A stretch of DNA of 64,000 nt from Ramlibacter sp. WS9 (GCF_003797765.1 NZ_RKMB01000005.1:62001-126000), one strand, 5' to 3'. Counted from the first letter of the stretch, positions 1 through 14,345 are shown. Numbers and translations are program-made. Notes: generated from the sequence alone by a model not told the origin.

Positions 1-2118
1 CAATACAACGATGAAAAGGGCTCGGCCGCCATCCGCGCGCTGTTCGGCCTGGGCCTGTTCAAGGACGTGCGCCTGGAGGTGAACGGCGACGTCCTGGTGG
101 TGATCGTCGAGGAGCGGCCGACGGTGGCCGACGTCGAATTCGCCGGATCACGGGAATTCGACAAGGACGTGCTCAAGAAGGCGCTGCGGGAAATCGGCTT
201 GACCGAAGGCCGCCCGTACGACCAGAGCCTGGCCGACCGCGCCGAGCAGGAGTTGAAGCGCCAGTACATCAACAAGAGCCTGTACGGCGCCGAAATCGTG
301 ACTACCGTTACGCCGATCGAGCGCAACCGCGTCAACCTCACGTTCACGGTGACCGAGGGCGAGCCCGCTCGCATCAAGGAAATCCGCGTCGTCGGCAACA
401 AGGCCTTCAGCGAATCGACGCTGCGTGGCCTGTTCGACCTGGACACCGGCGGCATGTTGTCCTGGTACACCAAGTCCGACCGCTACTCGCGCGCCAAGCT
501 CACGGCCGACATGGAAGCGCTGCGCTCCTACTACCTGAGCCGCGGCTACCTGGAATTCCGCATCGATTCGACGCAGGTCGCGATCTCGCCGAACAAGCAA
601 GACATCACGATCACCGTCAATGTCACCGAGGGCGAGCGCTATGTCGTGTCTGCCGTGCGGCTTGACGGCAATTACCTCGGCAAGGAAGACGAGTTCAAGT
701 CTCTCGTCACGATCAAGCCGGGCGAGGCCTACAACGCTGACAAGGTGGCGGAAACCACCAAGGCGTTCAATGACTATTTCGGAAACTTCGGCTACGCGTT
801 CGCCAACGTGGAAGCGCGTCCCGAAATCGACCGCGCCAACAACCGCGTGGCCTTCGTGCTGGTGGCCGAGCCCTCGCGCCGCGCTTACGTGCGCCGGGTC
901 AACATCGCCGGCAACAACCGCACCCGCGACGAAGTGATCCGCCGCGAATTCCGCCAGTTCGAAGCTTCCTGGTACGACGCCGACAAGATCAAGCGCTCCC
1001 GCGACCGCGTCGACCGCCTGGGCTACTTCAAGGAAGTGAACATCGAGACCAGCGACGTGCCCGGCGCGCCCGACCAGGTCGACCTCACCATCACCATCGT
1101 CGAGAAGCCCACGGGCAGCTTGCAGTTGGGCGCCGGTTTCTCCAGCGCGGAGAAATTGGCATTGTCGTTCTCCGTCAAGCAGGAGAACGCCTTCGGCACC
1201 GGCAATTACCTGGGCGTCGAGGTCAACACCAGCAAGTACAACCGCACCATCGCGTTCAGCTCGGTCAACCCGTATTTCACGCCGGACGGCGTTTCACGCG
1301 CGGTCGACGTCTACTACCGCACCTCGCGTCCTTACGAAGACCAGGGCGGCAACTACCAGATCGCCACGGCGGGCGCCGGCCTGCGCTTCGGCATCCCGTT
1401 CAGCGAGCTGGACACCGTGTTCTTCGGCGGCGCCCTCGAGCGCACCGAGATCAAGCCCGGCACCAATATCCCGGCCGCCTACCTCGCGTATGCCGAGCGC
1501 TTTGGCTACAAGAGCGTCTCGGTCCCCTTGTCCATCGGCTGGGGCCGCGACGACCGCGACAGCGCCATCGCACCGACGAGCGGCCGCTACCAGCGGGTGG
1601 CGGGCGAGGTCGGCGTGGCGGGCGATACCCGCTACGTGCGCAGCAATTACCAGTTGCAGCAATACATCCCGCTCAACAAGCAGTTCACCCTGGCGTTCAA
1701 CGGGGAGCTCGGCTGGGGCAAGGGCCTCGGTGGCCAGGCGTTCCCGGTGTTCAAGCACTTCTATTCGGGCGGCCTGGGTTCGGTGCGCGGTTTCGACCAG
1801 GGCACGCTGGGCCCGAAGGACGTGACCGGCTCGACCATTGGCGGCCCCAAGAAGATCACGATGAATGCCGAAGTCATCACGCCGTTCCCCGGCGCGGGCA
1901 ACGACCGCAGCCTGCGGATGTTCGGCTTCATCGATGCGGGTAACGTGTATGGCGAGAACGAAAAGTTCCGCCTGAGCGAACTGCGCGCCTCGGTCGGCGT
2001 GGGCCTGTCGTGGATCTCGCCGATCGGCCCGTTGCGCATCGCCGCAGCTCATCCAATCCGCAAGTTCCCTGGCGATAGAATCCAGAGAATGCAATTCCAG
2101 ATCGGAACCTCTTTCTAA
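1..2118 (+). CDS. bamA: Outer membrane assembly factor BamA (5' partial)
   Basis: BamA is the outer-membrane core of the BAM complex that folds and inserts beta-barrel proteins. The frame is open from base 1, so the N-terminus, including the signal peptide and the start of POTRA1, lies outside the window; 705 residues are visible. Several POTRA repeats occupy roughly the first 320 residues and the rest is the 16-strand barrel. The lid-loop signature VRGF is visible in GSVRGFDQGTLGP near base 1780, and the protein ends in the outer-membrane signature FQIGTSF. The stop overlaps the ATG of skp (TAATG), and the lipid A genes follow, the usual proteobacterial envelope cluster. Identification is secure. 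Confidence 0.97.
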   Translation, partial: QYNDEKGSAAIRALFGLGLFKDVRLEVNGDVLVVIVEERPTVADVEFAGSREFDKDVLKKALREIGLTEGRPYDQSLADRAEQELKRQYINKSLYGAEIVTTVTPIERNRVNLTFTVTEGEPARIKEIRVVGNKAFSESTLRGLFDLDTGGMLSWYTKSDRYSRAKLTADMEALRSYYLSRGYLEFRIDSTQVAISPNKQDITITVNVTEGERYVVSAVRLDGNYLGKEDEFKSLVTIKPGEAYNADKVAETTKAFNDYFGNFGYAFANVEARPEIDRANNRVAFVLVAEPSRRAYVRRVNIAGNNRTRDEVIRREFRQFEASWYDADKIKRSRDRVDRLGYFKEVNIETSDVPGAPDQVDLTITIVEKPTGSLQLGAGFSSAEKLALSFSVKQENAFGTGNYLGVEVNTSKYNRTIAFSSVNPYFTPDGVSRAVDVYYRTSRPYEDQGGNYQIATAGAGLRFGIPFSELDTVFFGGALERTEIKPGTNIPAAYLAYAERFGYKSVSVPLSIGWGRDDRDSAIAPTSGRYQRVAGEVGVAGDTRYVRSNYQLQQYIPLNKQFTLAFNGELGWGKGLGGQAFPVFKHFYSGGLGSVRGFDQGTLGPKDVTGSTIGGPKKITMNAEVITPFPGAGNDRSLRMFGFIDAGNVYGENEKFRLSELRASVGVGLSWISPIGPLRIAAAHPIRKFPGDRIQRMQFQIGTSF

Positions 2119-2627
2119 TGAAGCATCTGTCCCGTCATTGCCTGGCCATCGTGTTCGGCGCGCTGGCCCTCTGCGCCCAGGCGCAAGCCCAGGAATTCCG
2201 GGTCGGCTTCGTGAACACCGACCGCATCTTCCGCGAAGCCAACACGGCCAAAGCCGCGCAGACCAAGCTGGAACAGGAATTCTCCAAACGCGAGAAGGAA
2301 CTCAACGACCTCGGTACGTCGTTGAAGGGCCTGTCGGACAAGTTCGAGCGTGAGGCGCCGACGCTGTCGGAGAGCCAGCGAGCGCAGCGGCAAAAGCAGC
2401 TGCTGGACCAGGACCGCGACTTCCAGCGCAAGCGCCGCGAGTTCCAGGAAGACCTGAACGCGCGCAAAAACGAAGAGCTGCAGCAGGTGCTCGAGCGCGC
2501 CAACCGCGTCGTGAAGCAAGTGGCCGAGGCCGAGAAGTACGACGTGGTGCTACAGGAAGCCGTCTACATCAATCCCAAGCACGACATCACCGACAAGGTG
2601 ATCAAGGCGTTGAACGCTGCTCGATGA
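2118..2627 (+). CDS. skp: Periplasmic chaperone Skp/OmpH
   Basis: Periplasmic holdase that carries unfolded outer-membrane proteins to BamA. The 169 residues start with a signal peptide ending AQA before [14 protein letters not shown]. The centre is a long charged coiled coil rich in Lys, Glu, Arg and Gln (the Skp tentacles), and the C-terminus ([21 protein letters not shown]) completes the body strand. Size and position directly after bamA match the family. The start ATG overlaps the bamA stop, so the two are probably translationally coupled. Confidence 0.95.
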   Translation: MKHLSRHCLAIVFGALALCAQAQAQEFRVGFVNTDRIFREANTAKAAQTKLEQEFSKREKELNDLGTSLKGLSDKFEREAPTLSESQRAQRQKQLLDQDRDFQRKRREFQEDLNARKNEELQQVLERANRVVKQVAEAEKYDVVLQEAVYINPKHDITDKVIKALNAAR

Positions 2628-2637
2628 AAGCACCGAT

Positions 2638-3615
2638 GTGCTCCGCCTAGGCGCCATCGTTGAAGAACTGGGCGGCAAGCTTTGCGGTGATGCAGAGCGG
2701 ACCATCGAAGGCCTCGCGCCGCTTGAATCTGCAACACAGGCGCAGCTGAGTTTTCTCAGCAATCCCAAATACACCCAGCAACTGGCTGCTTCGCGTGCCG
2801 GCTGCGTGATCGTGTCGCCCGCACAGCGTGACGCTGGCTTGGCGCGCGGGGACTGCATCGTCGCCGATCAGCCTTATCTTTACTACGCGCGAGTAACGCA
2901 GCTCTGGAAAAAGCAGCTGGGCGCGGCATTGGGCCCGGCGATTCATCCCAGCGCGGTGGTCGACGCGGACGCGGTCATCGACCCGACAGCCCGCATCGGT
3001 GCGCTGTGCGTGGTCGAGCGGGGTGCGCGCATCGGTGCGGGCACGACGCTCAAGCCGCGCGTGACGGTGGGCGAGGGCTGCGTGATCGGCGAGCGCTGCA
3101 TCATCCATTCCGGCGCCGTGATCGGCGCCGACGGCTTTGGTTTCGCCCCGAACGGGGGCGCTTGGGAAAAGATCGAGCAGCTGGGCGCGGTGCGCATCGG
3201 CGACGACGTGGAGATCGGCGCCAACACCTGCATCGACCGTGGTGCATTGGGTGACACGGTCATCGAAGACGGCGTCAAGCTGGACAACCTGATCCAGATC
3301 GCGCACAACGTGCGCATCGGCAAGCACACGGCCATGGCCGGCTGCGTCGGCGTGGCGGGCAGCGCGACCATCGGCGCGCACTGCACGGTGGGCGGCAGCG
3401 CCGGCATCCTGGGGCATCTCACGCTTGCCGACAATGTGCACATCTCGTCGTTCACCCTGGTGACCCGTTCCATCCTCAAGCCCGGCCACTACAGCGGTAT
3501 CTTTCCCATCGACGACAATGCGACCTGGGAAAAAAACGCGGCGACGCTCAAGCAGCTCCATAAGCTTCGCGACCGCGTCAAGGCGCTGGAGAAGGCGCCG
3601 GAGAACAAGACATGA
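2638..3615 (+). CDS. lpxD: UDP-3-O-acylglucosamine N-acyltransferase LpxD
   Basis: Third step of lipid A synthesis: transfers a 3-hydroxyacyl chain from ACP to the 2-amino group of UDP-3-O-acylglucosamine, in the cytosol. The 325-residue protein has the N-terminal uridine-binding domain ([12 protein letters not shown]) followed by a left-handed beta-helix of hexapeptide repeats (IGA, IGE, IGD types). The motif [17 protein letters not shown] holds the conserved catalytic His. The GTG start places the family N-terminus correctly, and no ATG exists in this frame nearby. The gene lies 10 bases after skp and its stop overlaps the fabZ ATG. Confidence 0.95.
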   Translation: MLRLGAIVEELGGKLCGDAERTIEGLAPLESATQAQLSFLSNPKYTQQLAASRAGCVIVSPAQRDAGLARGDCIVADQPYLYYARVTQLWKKQLGAALGPAIHPSAVVDADAVIDPTARIGALCVVERGARIGAGTTLKPRVTVGEGCVIGERCIIHSGAVIGADGFGFAPNGGAWEKIEQLGAVRIGDDVEIGANTCIDRGALGDTVIEDGVKLDNLIQIAHNVRIGKHTAMAGCVGVAGSATIGAHCTVGGSAGILGHLTLADNVHISSFTLVTRSILKPGHYSGIFPIDDNATWEKNAATLKQLHKLRDRVKALEKAPENKT

Positions 3616-4052
3616 TGGACATCCACGAAATTCTGAAGAAACTGCCGCACCGCTACCCGTTCCTGCTGGTAGACCGGGTGCTCGAAGTCGAGCCCGGCAA
3701 GCGCATCAAGGCGCTGAAGAACGTCACGATCAACGAGCCCTTTTTCACCGGGCACTTTCCGCACCGCCCGGTGATGCCGGGCGTGCTCATGCTGGAGGCC
3801 ATGGCCCAGTCGGCGGCTCTGCTGTCGTTTGCCGGTGAAGGCTCCGCGCCGGACGAAAAGTCCGTCATCTATTTCGTGGGCATCGACGGGGCGCGCTTCA
3901 AGCGGCCGGTGGAGCCCGGCGACCAACTGGTGATGGACGTGACCCTGGAGCGCGCGCGCGCCGGCATCTACAAGTTCAAGGGCGTAGGCCGTGTGGGCGC
4001 CGACGTGGCCTGCGAGGCCGAGCTCATGTGCACGATGCGTTCCATCGACTGA
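3612..4052 (+). CDS. fabZ: 3-hydroxyacyl-ACP dehydratase FabZ
   Basis: Dehydrates 3-hydroxyacyl-ACP to trans-2-enoyl-ACP in fatty acid elongation. It competes with LpxA/LpxD for the same 3-hydroxyacyl-ACP pool, which explains its place between them. At 146 residues it is a single hot-dog fold. The active-site segment [20 protein letters not shown] contains the catalytic His and Glu. The start is the first ATG of ATGATG, and the overlap with lpxD suggests coupling. Confidence 0.96.
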   Translation: MMDIHEILKKLPHRYPFLLVDRVLEVEPGKRIKALKNVTINEPFFTGHFPHRPVMPGVLMLEAMAQSAALLSFAGEGSAPDEKSVIYFVGIDGARFKRPVEPGDQLVMDVTLERARAGIYKFKGVGRVGADVACEAELMCTMRSID

Positions 4053-4062
4053 CGCGACTTCC

Positions 4063-4851
4063 ATGGGCCAGATTCATCCCACGGCCATCGTCGAGCCCGG
4101 CGCGCGGATCGACGGGAGCGTCATGATCGGGCCGTACGCTGTGGTGGGCCCGCACGTGACCATCGGCGCCGGCACCACCGTCGGCGCGCACTGCGTCATT
4201 GAAGGCCACACGACCATCGGGCGCGACAACCGGATCTTCCAGTTTGCGTCGCTCGGCGCCGTGCCCCAGGACAAGAAATACGCGGGTGAGCCTTGCGAGC
4301 TGGTGATCGGCGACCGCAACACCATCCGCGAGTTCGTCACTTTCAACATCGGCTCGCCCGGCGGCGGCGCGGTGACGCGCATCGGCGACGACTGCTGGAT
4401 CATGGCCTATACGCACATCGCGCACGACTGCGTGGTGGGCAACCACGCCACGCTGGCCAACAACACCACGCTCGGGGGCCATGTGGAGCTCGGCGAATGG
4501 GTCACGGTCGGCGGGCTTACCGGCATCCACCAATTCGTGAAGGTGGGTGCCCACGTGATGATCGGCTTTGCCAGCGCGGTGTCGCAGGACGTGCCGCCCT
4601 TCATGCTCGTCGACGGCAATCCGCTGGCAGTACGCGGCATCAACGCCGTGGGCCTGCGCCGGCGCGATTTCGACAATGCGCGCATCGCGGCCGTGAAGCA
4701 GATGCACAAGCTGTTGTACCGCGAAGGCAAGACGCTGGAACAGGCGCGTGGCGCAATCGAGGCGCTAGCTGCCTCTACGCCCGAGGCGACCCAAGACGTG
4801 GTGTTGATGAGCGGCTTCCTCGCCGCCGCGACGCGCGGTATCGCACGCTAG
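4063..4851 (+). CDS. lpxA: UDP-N-acetylglucosamine acyltransferase LpxA
   Basis: First step of lipid A synthesis: 3-O-acylation of UDP-GlcNAc. The ATG at 4063 ([14 protein letters not shown]) gives 262 residues, the usual length. In-frame codons further upstream belong to the fabZ reading region. Hexapeptide repeats fill the first two thirds, [20 protein letters not shown] carries the conserved catalytic His, and the C-terminal helical bundle is present ([11 protein letters not shown]). It sits 10 bases after fabZ in the same operon. Confidence 0.96.
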   Translation: MGQIHPTAIVEPGARIDGSVMIGPYAVVGPHVTIGAGTTVGAHCVIEGHTTIGRDNRIFQFASLGAVPQDKKYAGEPCELVIGDRNTIREFVTFNIGSPGGGAVTRIGDDCWIMAYTHIAHDCVVGNHATLANNTTLGGHVELGEWVTVGGLTGIHQFVKVGAHVMIGFASAVSQDVPPFMLVDGNPLAVRGINAVGLRRRDFDNARIAAVKQMHKLLYREGKTLEQARGAIEALAASTPEATQDVVLMSGFLAAATRGIAR

Positions 4852-4857
4852 CCGGCA

Positions 4858-6000
4858 ATGAGCATGGACCCGCGTTTCGCGATGGTCGCGGGCGAGGCGT
4901 CCGGCGACCTGCTGGCCGGCCTGCTGCTGGACGGTTTGCGTACCCGCTGGCCCGAACTGCGCGCCGCGGGCATCGGTGGGCCGCAGATGGCGCGCCGCGG
5001 TTTCGAAGCGTGGTGGCCTCACGAGAAACTGGCCGTGAGCGGGTACGTCGAAGTGCTGCGCCACTACCGGGAGCTGGTCGGCATCCGCAACCAGCTGCGT
5101 GAGCGGCTGCTGCACGAAAAGCCGCAACTTTTTGTCGGCGTCGACGCGCCCGATTTCAACCTGGACCTCGAGGCCTCGCTCAAGGCGCAAGGCATCAAGA
5201 CCGTGCACTTCGTTTGCCCGTCGATCTGGGCGTGGCGCGCCGAGCGCGCTGAAAAGATCCGGCGCAGTGTGGACCACGTGCTTTGCGTGTTTCCGTTCGA
5301 GCCCGAGTTGCTGAAGCAGCACGGGATCCCGGCGACGTACGTCGGCCATCCGTTGGCCAATGTCATCCCCATGGAGCCGGACAAGGCCGCGGCCAGGCGT
5401 GCCCTGGGTCTCGCGCCGGACGGCGAGCTGCTGGCCATTCTTCCGGGCAGCCGCGCTTCTGAAGTGGGCCGCCTCGCGCGGCGATTCTTCGACGCTGCAG
5501 CGTTGCTGCGGCGCGCACGTCCCGCCCTCGAGCTGGTGGTGCCGGCATTGCCGGCCCGCCGCGCGGCGATCGAAGCGGCGGCCCGCGCGGCGGGCATTAC
5601 CCAAGGTTTGAAGATCGTCGACGGACAGTCGCACGCCGTGCTGGCGGCCTGCGACCTGGCGCTGGTGGCCAGCGGTACCGCGACGCTGGAGGCGGCGCTG
5701 TTCAAGCGGCCGATGGTGATCTCCTATGCCGTGAACTGGCTGACGTATCGCATCATGAAGCCCAAGCAGCTTCAGCCGTGGCTTGGGCTGCCGAACATCC
5801 TGTGCGGCGAATTCGCCGTACCTGAATTGATGCAACATGAGGCGAAACCCGAGGCGCTTGCTGCGGCGCTCTTGGAATGGCTAGCGGCTCCTGCCAGAAT
5901 GGCGGCCGTGCAGGAGAAATTCAAAGCGTTGCATGCTGTCTTGCAACGCGACACGGCAACACTCGCCACCGATGCCATCGCAAAAGTCCTCGAAGCCTGA
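4858..6000 (+). CDS. lpxB: Lipid-A-disaccharide synthase LpxB
   Basis: GT19 glycosyltransferase that joins lipid X and UDP-diacylglucosamine into the lipid A disaccharide at the inner membrane. The 380 residues show the N-terminal [11 protein letters not shown] motif, the conserved CPSIWAWR segment, YVGHPL, and [10 protein letters not shown] of the nucleotide-sugar binding half. Two possible starts (ATG at 4858 and 4864) differ by two residues. The 3' end overlaps rnhB by 29 bases. Confidence 0.96.
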   Translation: MSMDPRFAMVAGEASGDLLAGLLLDGLRTRWPELRAAGIGGPQMARRGFEAWWPHEKLAVSGYVEVLRHYRELVGIRNQLRERLLHEKPQLFVGVDAPDFNLDLEASLKAQGIKTVHFVCPSIWAWRAERAEKIRRSVDHVLCVFPFEPELLKQHGIPATYVGHPLANVIPMEPDKAAARRALGLAPDGELLAILPGSRASEVGRLARRFFDAAALLRRARPALELVVPALPARRAAIEAAARAAGITQGLKIVDGQSHAVLAACDLALVASGTATLEAALFKRPMVISYAVNWLTYRIMKPKQLQPWLGLPNILCGEFAVPELMQHEAKPEALAAALLEWLAAPARMAAVQEKFKALHAVLQRDTATLATDAIAKVLEA

Positions 6001-6682
6001 GCCCGGCGCGGTTCCCAAAGCCATCGTCACGCGGCCGAAGCGGCGCGCCGGCGCGCTTCAAGGCCAGTTGCCCTGGGACCCGGTCGGCCTGTGGGCCGGC
6101 GTGGACGAGGCGGGCCGCGGCCCTTTGGCCGGGCCGGTGGTCGCCGCCGCGGTGATCCTCGACGACACCAAGCGCATCCGCGGCCTGGCCGATTCCAAGG
6201 TGCTGACGCCGCTGCAACGGGACCGCCTGTACGACCAGATCCGCGAGAAGGCCCTGTGCTGTTCGGTGGCGCAGGCCAGTGTGGAGGAAATCGACAACCT
6301 CAACATCCTGTGGGCCACCATGCTGGCGATGAAGCGCGCAGTCGAGGGTCTGCGCCTCAAGCCGGTCAAGGTACTGGTCGACGGCAACCGCCTGCCGACC
6401 ATCGACGTGCTCGCCGAGGCGGTGATCGGCGGCGACGCAACGGTCAAGTCGATCTCGGCGGCGTCCATCCTCGCCAAGGTCCATCGCGACCGGCTGTGCC
6501 GGGAACTGCACGAGGAGTTCCCGCAGTACGGCTTTGCCTCTCACAAGGGTTACGGCACGCGCGAGCACCTGGAGGCGCTGCGCGTGCATGGCGCCTGCCG
6601 GCATCACCGCAAGTTCTTCGGGCCGGTGGCTGCGACTTTCGAGAGCGAGGACGGCTACGCGGTGACCGTCACGGTCTCGTGA
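5972..6682 (+). CDS. rnhB: Ribonuclease HII
   Basis: Cleaves RNA in RNA-DNA hybrids and starts removal of single misincorporated ribonucleotides. The ATG at 5972 ([12 protein letters not shown]) gives 236 residues. An earlier in-frame ATG at 5933 would lie deep inside lpxB and adds no conserved sequence. Active-site carboxylates are visible in [14 protein letters not shown] (Asp, Glu), LVDGNRLP (Asp) and the [13 protein letters not shown] segment (Asp). The roughly 30-residue basic N-terminal tail before LPWDP is variable in the family. Confidence 0.95.
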   Translation: MPSQKSSKPEPGAVPKAIVTRPKRRAGALQGQLPWDPVGLWAGVDEAGRGPLAGPVVAAAVILDDTKRIRGLADSKVLTPLQRDRLYDQIREKALCCSVAQASVEEIDNLNILWATMLAMKRAVEGLRLKPVKVLVDGNRLPTIDVLAEAVIGGDATVKSISAASILAKVHRDRLCRELHEEFPQYGFASHKGYGTREHLEALRVHGACRHHRKFFGPVAATFESEDGYAVTVTVS

Positions 6683-7458
6683 CCACGACCGAACCGCAGT
6701 TCATCAGCTCGGCAGGCAACGCGCTGCTGAAAGACCTGAAGCGGCTGGCGCACGACCATGGCGCATATCGCAAGCAGGGCCGGGTGTGGCTGGAGGGCGA
6801 CCATCTTTGCCGTGCCGCGGTGGCTCGCGGTGTCCAGCCCGAGCTGGCCGTGTTCGCCGAATCGTTCTGGCCTTTGGCCGCGACGGAGTGGTCACGCAGC
6901 GGCGGCAAGAACGTCGTTGTTGCCGACACGCTGTTTGCATCGCTGAGCGGCCTCGAATCGCCGGCGCGGATGGCGTTCGTCCTCACATTGCCGGCAGCAC
7001 CGGAACTTGCGCCCGATGCCCCGGCCGTCGTCCTCGACCGCTTGCAGGACGCCGGCAATGTGGGCGCGATCTTGCGCTGCGCCGGGGCGTTCGGTTTCGG
7101 GCAGGTGCTGGCCATCAAGGGCACGGCCGGGCTGTGGAGTCCCAAGGTGCTGCGCGCCGGCATGGGGGCGCATTTCGGCTTGAGGCTGATCGAGGGGCTG
7201 GATGCCGTTGCGCTGGAGGCGCTTCGCGTGCCCGTCATCACGACGAGTTCGCACGGCGGCGAGTTCCTGCATCAGTGCAAATTGCCCTGGCCCTGCGCCT
7301 GGGCCTTCGGTCACGAAGGGCAGGGTGTGGGCGCCGAAGTCGCGGCCCGTTCGAAGCTGGCTGTGCGCATCATCCAGCCCGGCGGCGAGGAGTCGCTGAA
7401 CGTCGCAACCGCGGCGGCGATTTGCCTCCATGCAAGCGCCGCGGCAGCCAGGAATTGA
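6679..7458 (+). CDS. TrmH/SpoU-family RNA 2'-O-methyltransferase
   Basis: SAM-dependent ribose methyltransferase of the SPOUT (SpoU) class; rRNA is the likely target, with tRNA possible. The GTG at 6679 overlaps the rnhB stop (GTGA) and gives 259 residues. The three SpoU motifs are present: [30 protein letters not shown], and [17 protein letters not shown], which make the knotted SAM site. An N-terminal substrate-binding domain ([15 protein letters not shown]) resembles RlmB/TsnR-type enzymes. The exact target nucleotide cannot be read from the sequence. Confidence 0.88.
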   Translation: MTTTEPQFISSAGNALLKDLKRLAHDHGAYRKQGRVWLEGDHLCRAAVARGVQPELAVFAESFWPLAATEWSRSGGKNVVVADTLFASLSGLESPARMAFVLTLPAAPELAPDAPAVVLDRLQDAGNVGAILRCAGAFGFGQVLAIKGTAGLWSPKVLRAGMGAHFGLRLIEGLDAVALEALRVPVITTSSHGGEFLHQCKLPWPCAWAFGHEGQGVGAEVAARSKLAVRIIQPGGEESLNVATAAAICLHASAAAARN

Positions 7459-7469
7459 AGCCCTTCGGC

Positions 7470-7475
7470 TATAAT
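7470..7475 (+). promoter_or_regulatory. Probable -10 element of the carA promoter
   Basis: A perfect TATAAT lies 172 bases before the carA start, just after the methyltransferase stop. No good -35 is seen at the expected distance. It sits inside an 8 bp inverted repeat (AAGCCCTT at 7458-7465, AAGGGCTT at 7477-7484). If used, transcription would begin near 7483 and leave a leader of about 160 bases. Confidence 0.5.
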
Positions 7476-7528
7476 CAAGGGCTTTCCCGCAAACCCCGTA
7501 CGCCTAGCGCATTCAAGCCACTTCCCTG

Positions 7529-7588
7529 ATGAAAGTAGCCGCATAAACGCGGCGGCTGCCTACCCGCACAAACGCGGCGGTCGCCGCG
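7529..7588 (+). promoter_or_regulatory. carA leader: five-codon minigene and alternative hairpins
   Basis: The leader holds a tiny reading frame ATG AAA GTA GCC GCA TAA (7529-7546). Next come two near-identical 15-mers, 7541-7555 and 7566-7580, differing at one base and both ending AAACGCGGCGG. The second copy makes a hairpin CGCGGC (7573-7578), loop GGTC, GCCGCG (7583-7588). The first copy (7548-7553) can pair with the same 3' arm, so the two stems exclude each other. This resembles an attenuator, but no U-run follows. Function is inferred only. Confidence 0.35.
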
Positions 7589-7641
7589 AGCGATCCGCGC
7601 ACTTGATACCTGGGCGTACCCGTAACCATCCGGAGAACCCA

Positions 7642-12072
<4,431 letters not shown>

Positions 12073-12079
12073 TACGCTC

Positions 12080-12160
12080 ACCCCCGAAGCGCCTTTGGCG
12101 CCTCCCCCTCAAGGGGGCGCTACCAGCGGCCCGGCAAAGCCGGCTCCGCGGTAGCCCCCG
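12080..12160. repeat. GC-rich intergenic repeat, copy 1
   Basis: Non-coding palindromic sequence between carB and greA with a CCCCCTCAAGGGGG hairpin and a following AGCGGCCCGGCAAAGCCGG block. Similar CCCCC...GGGGG plus GGCGGCCC sequences occur at 12675-12740 and 50650-50728. All three share the order hairpin, then GCGGCCC. This resembles the dispersed REP-like intergenic repeats of Comamonadaceae. It may also end carAB transcription, although no U-run is seen. Confidence 0.55.
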
Positions 12161-12191
12161 CCTTGCATTCATCTAGAACATGGAGTTGTCA

Positions 12192-12668
12192 GTGGCCACC
12201 ATCCCGATCACCAAGCGCGGCGCCGAGAAACTGAAAGCCGAGTTGCACCAGCTGAAGACCGTGCAGCGTCCCTGGGTCATCAATGCGATCGCCGAAGCGC
12301 GTGCGCAGGGTGACCTGTCCGAAAACGCCGAGTACGAAGCAGCCAAGGATCGGCAGGGCTTTATCGAAGGCCGCATCCAGGAAGTCGAAGGCAAGCTCTC
12401 GGCTGCGCAGATCATCGACCCGGCCGCGGTGGATGCCGGCGGCAAAGTCGTATTCGGCGCCACCGTGGAGCTGGAAGAAGAAGACTCCGGCGACAAGGTC
12501 CGCTACCAGATCGTTGGCGAGGACGAAGCCGACCTGAAGCAGGGCCTCATCAACATCTCCAGCCCGATCGCACGCGCGCTCATCGGAAAAGAAGAGGGCG
12601 ATACCGCCGAGGTGCAGGCGCCCGGCGGCATCAAGCACTACGAGATCGTCAAGATCAGCTACCTTTGA
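12192..12668 (+). CDS. greA: Transcription elongation factor GreA
   Basis: Binds in the secondary channel of RNA polymerase and stimulates cleavage of backtracked RNA. The GTG at 12192 gives [18 protein letters not shown] and 158 residues, the standard length. TGGAG at 12181-12185 sits 6 bases upstream as ribosome site and overlaps an upstream in-frame ATG at 12180 that would add four residues. The N-terminal coiled coil carries the tip acidic residues ([17 protein letters not shown]). The C-terminal FKBP-like domain ends [10 protein letters not shown]. Confidence 0.95.
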   Translation: MATIPITKRGAEKLKAELHQLKTVQRPWVINAIAEARAQGDLSENAEYEAAKDRQGFIEGRIQEVEGKLSAAQIIDPAAVDAGGKVVFGATVELEEEDSGDKVRYQIVGEDEADLKQGLINISSPIARALIGKEEGDTAEVQAPGGIKHYEIVKISYL

Positions 12669-12672
12669 AAAA

Positions 12673-13170
12673 ATGACGGCCCCCCACGGGCTTCGCCCTG
12701 CCCCCGGTGGGGGCGCAACCAGCTTGGGGCGGCCCGGCGCTGGCTGGAAGCAGCGCGTCCCGGTGTTTGCCGCCGCGCTGTGGTGGGGCAGTCTCACCGC
12801 CATCGGCTTTGTCGCTGTGCCCCTGCTGTTCGCGCACTTGCCGACGGCAGCGCTGGCTGGCCAGACCGCTGCAAAACTGTTCGCCGCCCAGGCGTGGATC
12901 GCGATTGCCTGCGGGCTGGTGTTGATGTTCGCGTCGCGCTCCGGCGAACAGCCGGTGCGCATGGACTGGGCCGGCGGGGCCTTGTTTTTCATCTTCGCCG
13001 GCGTGCTGCTGGCCTTGCTGGCAGAGTTCGCGGTCGCGCCGCGGATCGTGGCGCGCGAAAACCTGAAGCTATGGCACGCCGTGGGCACCGTGATGCACCT
13101 GGTGCAGTGGCTCTGCGCCGGCACGGTCCTCTGGAAGACCGCTGCGCTCAGGTCATCCGGCCCTTCTTGA
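12673..13170 (+). CDS. DUF4149-family membrane protein
   Basis: Small integral membrane protein of unknown function, regularly found after greA in Burkholderiales. About four hydrophobic segments are visible, for example AALWWGSLTAIGFVAVPLLF and an inner helix around LFFIFAGVLLALLAEF. The ATG at 12673 would give 165 residues, but its first 24 or so are translated from a palindromic repeat. A GTG at 12763 (VFAAALWWGS) fits the conserved start better. The 3' end overlaps yhbY tail to tail by 23 bases. Confidence 0.7.
   Translation: MTAPHGLRPAPGGGATSLGRPGAGWKQRVPVFAAALWWGSLTAIGFVAVPLLFAHLPTAALAGQTAAKLFAAQAWIAIACGLVLMFASRSGEQPVRMDWAGGALFFIFAGVLLALLAEFAVAPRIVARENLKLWHAVGTVMHLVQWLCAGTVLWKTAALRSSGPS
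12675..12740. repeat. GC-rich intergenic repeat, copy 2
   Basis: Palindromic CCCCCACGGGC...GCCC..GGTGGGGG hairpin followed by CAGCTTGGGGCGGCCCGGCGC, like the copies near 12080-12160 and 50650-50728. It begins a few bases after the greA stop and runs into the possible 5' end of the DUF4149 gene. Either the first codons of that gene come from the repeat or the true start is downstream. Confidence 0.55.
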
Positions 13171-13624
13171 TCGACTTCTGCTTGGGCTTGGCCCGTTTCA
13201 CCTGACCGCCGGGCGTCAGCCGCTGGTTGCCCAGCACGCGCAGGGTCTTCACTTCCGGCCGCTGGCCGCCGCGTTTGCTGTACTTCAGCACCTTGAAGTC
13301 GCGCGGGCCGGGCATGCGGTCGTCGTCCGCCTCGGCTTTCGCCTTGGGCGGCTTCGGCCGCCACAGCACCAGCAGCTTGCCGATGTGCTGGATGGGCGCG
13401 GCGCCCAGGTCGTTGGCAAGCGTCTGGTACATCTCCTCGCGCGCGGTCCGGTCGTCGCCTTGCACGCGGACCTTGATGAGGCCGTGGGCGTTCAGGGCGG
13501 CGTCGATTTCCTTCTTCACGCCGGGGGTAAGACCGTCGTTGCCGATCATGACGACCGGGTCGAGGTGGTGGGCTTCGGCCCGATGCGCCTTGCGCTCGGC
13601 GATGGTCAACTGGATTTGGGGCAT
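13148..13624 (-). CDS. yhbY: YhbY family RNA-binding protein (CRM domain)
   Basis: Small CRS1-YhbY (CRM) domain protein that binds pre-50S ribosomal particles. The ATG at 13624 (MPQIQLTIAERKAHRAEAHHL) gives 158 residues. The GNxG loop of the domain is visible in VMIGNDGLTPGVKKEI. Unlike the 97-residue E. coli protein, it has a C-terminal extension of about 60 residues, very basic at the end (KRAKPKQKSIKKGRMT), probably additional RNA contact. It is divergent from rlmE with 58 bases between the starts. Confidence 0.85.
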   Translation of the reverse strand: MPQIQLTIAERKAHRAEAHHLDPVVMIGNDGLTPGVKKEIDAALNAHGLIKVRVQGDDRTAREEMYQTLANDLGAAPIQHIGKLLVLWRPKPPKAKAEADDDRMPGPRDFKVLKYSKRGGQRPEVKTLRVLGNQRLTPGGQVKRAKPKQKSIKKGRMT

Positions 13625-13682
13625 GGGGTGATTATCTCGCGCGGGGCCCGGCGCCATCGCGGACTGTCAAAATCGGAGCCTA

Positions 13683-14345
13683 ATGAAGATCAAGACGAAA
13701 AGCAGCAAGGTCAACCGCGCGTGGATCAACGACCACGTCAATGACCCGTACGTCAAGCTGGCGAACCGGGAGGGCTACCGCGCCCGCGCCGCCTACAAGC
13801 TGAAAGAAATCGACGAAACCTTGAGCCTGGTCAAACCCGGGCACCTGGTGGTGGACCTGGGCTCGGCTCCCGGCGCCTGGAGCCAGTACCTGCGGCGGCG
13901 CCTGTCGCCGGGGGGCGCCGCAGCGGGCGAACTCAACGGCACCATCATCGCCCTGGACATCTTGCCCATGGAGCCGGTGGAGGGCGTCCAGTTCCTCCAG
14001 GGTGACTTCCGTGAGCCGGAGGTGCTGGCCCAGCTCGAAACCCTCCTGGCCGGCCGCAAGGCCGATGTGGTGGTGTCCGACATGGCGCCCAACCTGTCGG
14101 GCATAGCCTCGGCGGACACGGCGCGGATCGCCCACCTGGTCGAGCTGGCCATCGAATTCACTGTCAGCCACATGAAACCCGAGGGTGCTCTGGTCGCCAA
14201 AGTGTTCCACGGGGCGGGCTACGCCGAGCTTGTCAAGCAGTTCAAGGAAACTTTCCGGACCGTGAAGCCTCTGAAACCCAAGGCCTCGCGGGACAAGTCG
14301 TCCGAAACTTTCCTCATTGGTATCGGGTTGAAACCAGGGAAATGA
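13683..14345 (+). CDS. rlmE: 23S rRNA (uridine-2'-O-)-methyltransferase RlmE (FtsJ)
   Basis: Heat-shock methyltransferase that modifies U2552 in the A loop of 23S rRNA in the 50S subunit. The 220 residues carry the Rossmann SAM motif [15 protein letters not shown] and the K-D-K-E catalytic set: Lys in AAYKLKEID, Asp in [11 protein letters not shown], Lys in LVAKVFHG and Glu in [10 protein letters not shown]. The order rlmE-ftsH is conserved in proteobacteria. Confidence 0.95.
   Translation: MKIKTKSSKVNRAWINDHVNDPYVKLANREGYRARAAYKLKEIDETLSLVKPGHLVVDLGSAPGAWSQYLRRRLSPGGAAAGELNGTIIALDILPMEPVEGVQFLQGDFREPEVLAQLETLLAGRKADVVVSDMAPNLSGIASADTARIAHLVELAIEFTVSHMKPEGALVAKVFHGAGYAELVKQFKETFRTVKPLKPKASRDKSSETFLIGIGLKPGK

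Noticed and set aside
7458..7484. Inverted repeat AAGCCCTT/AAGGGCTT as a terminator for the methyltransferase gene
   Set aside because: The loop contains a perfect TATAAT and there is no proper U-run, so a promoter is the better reading.
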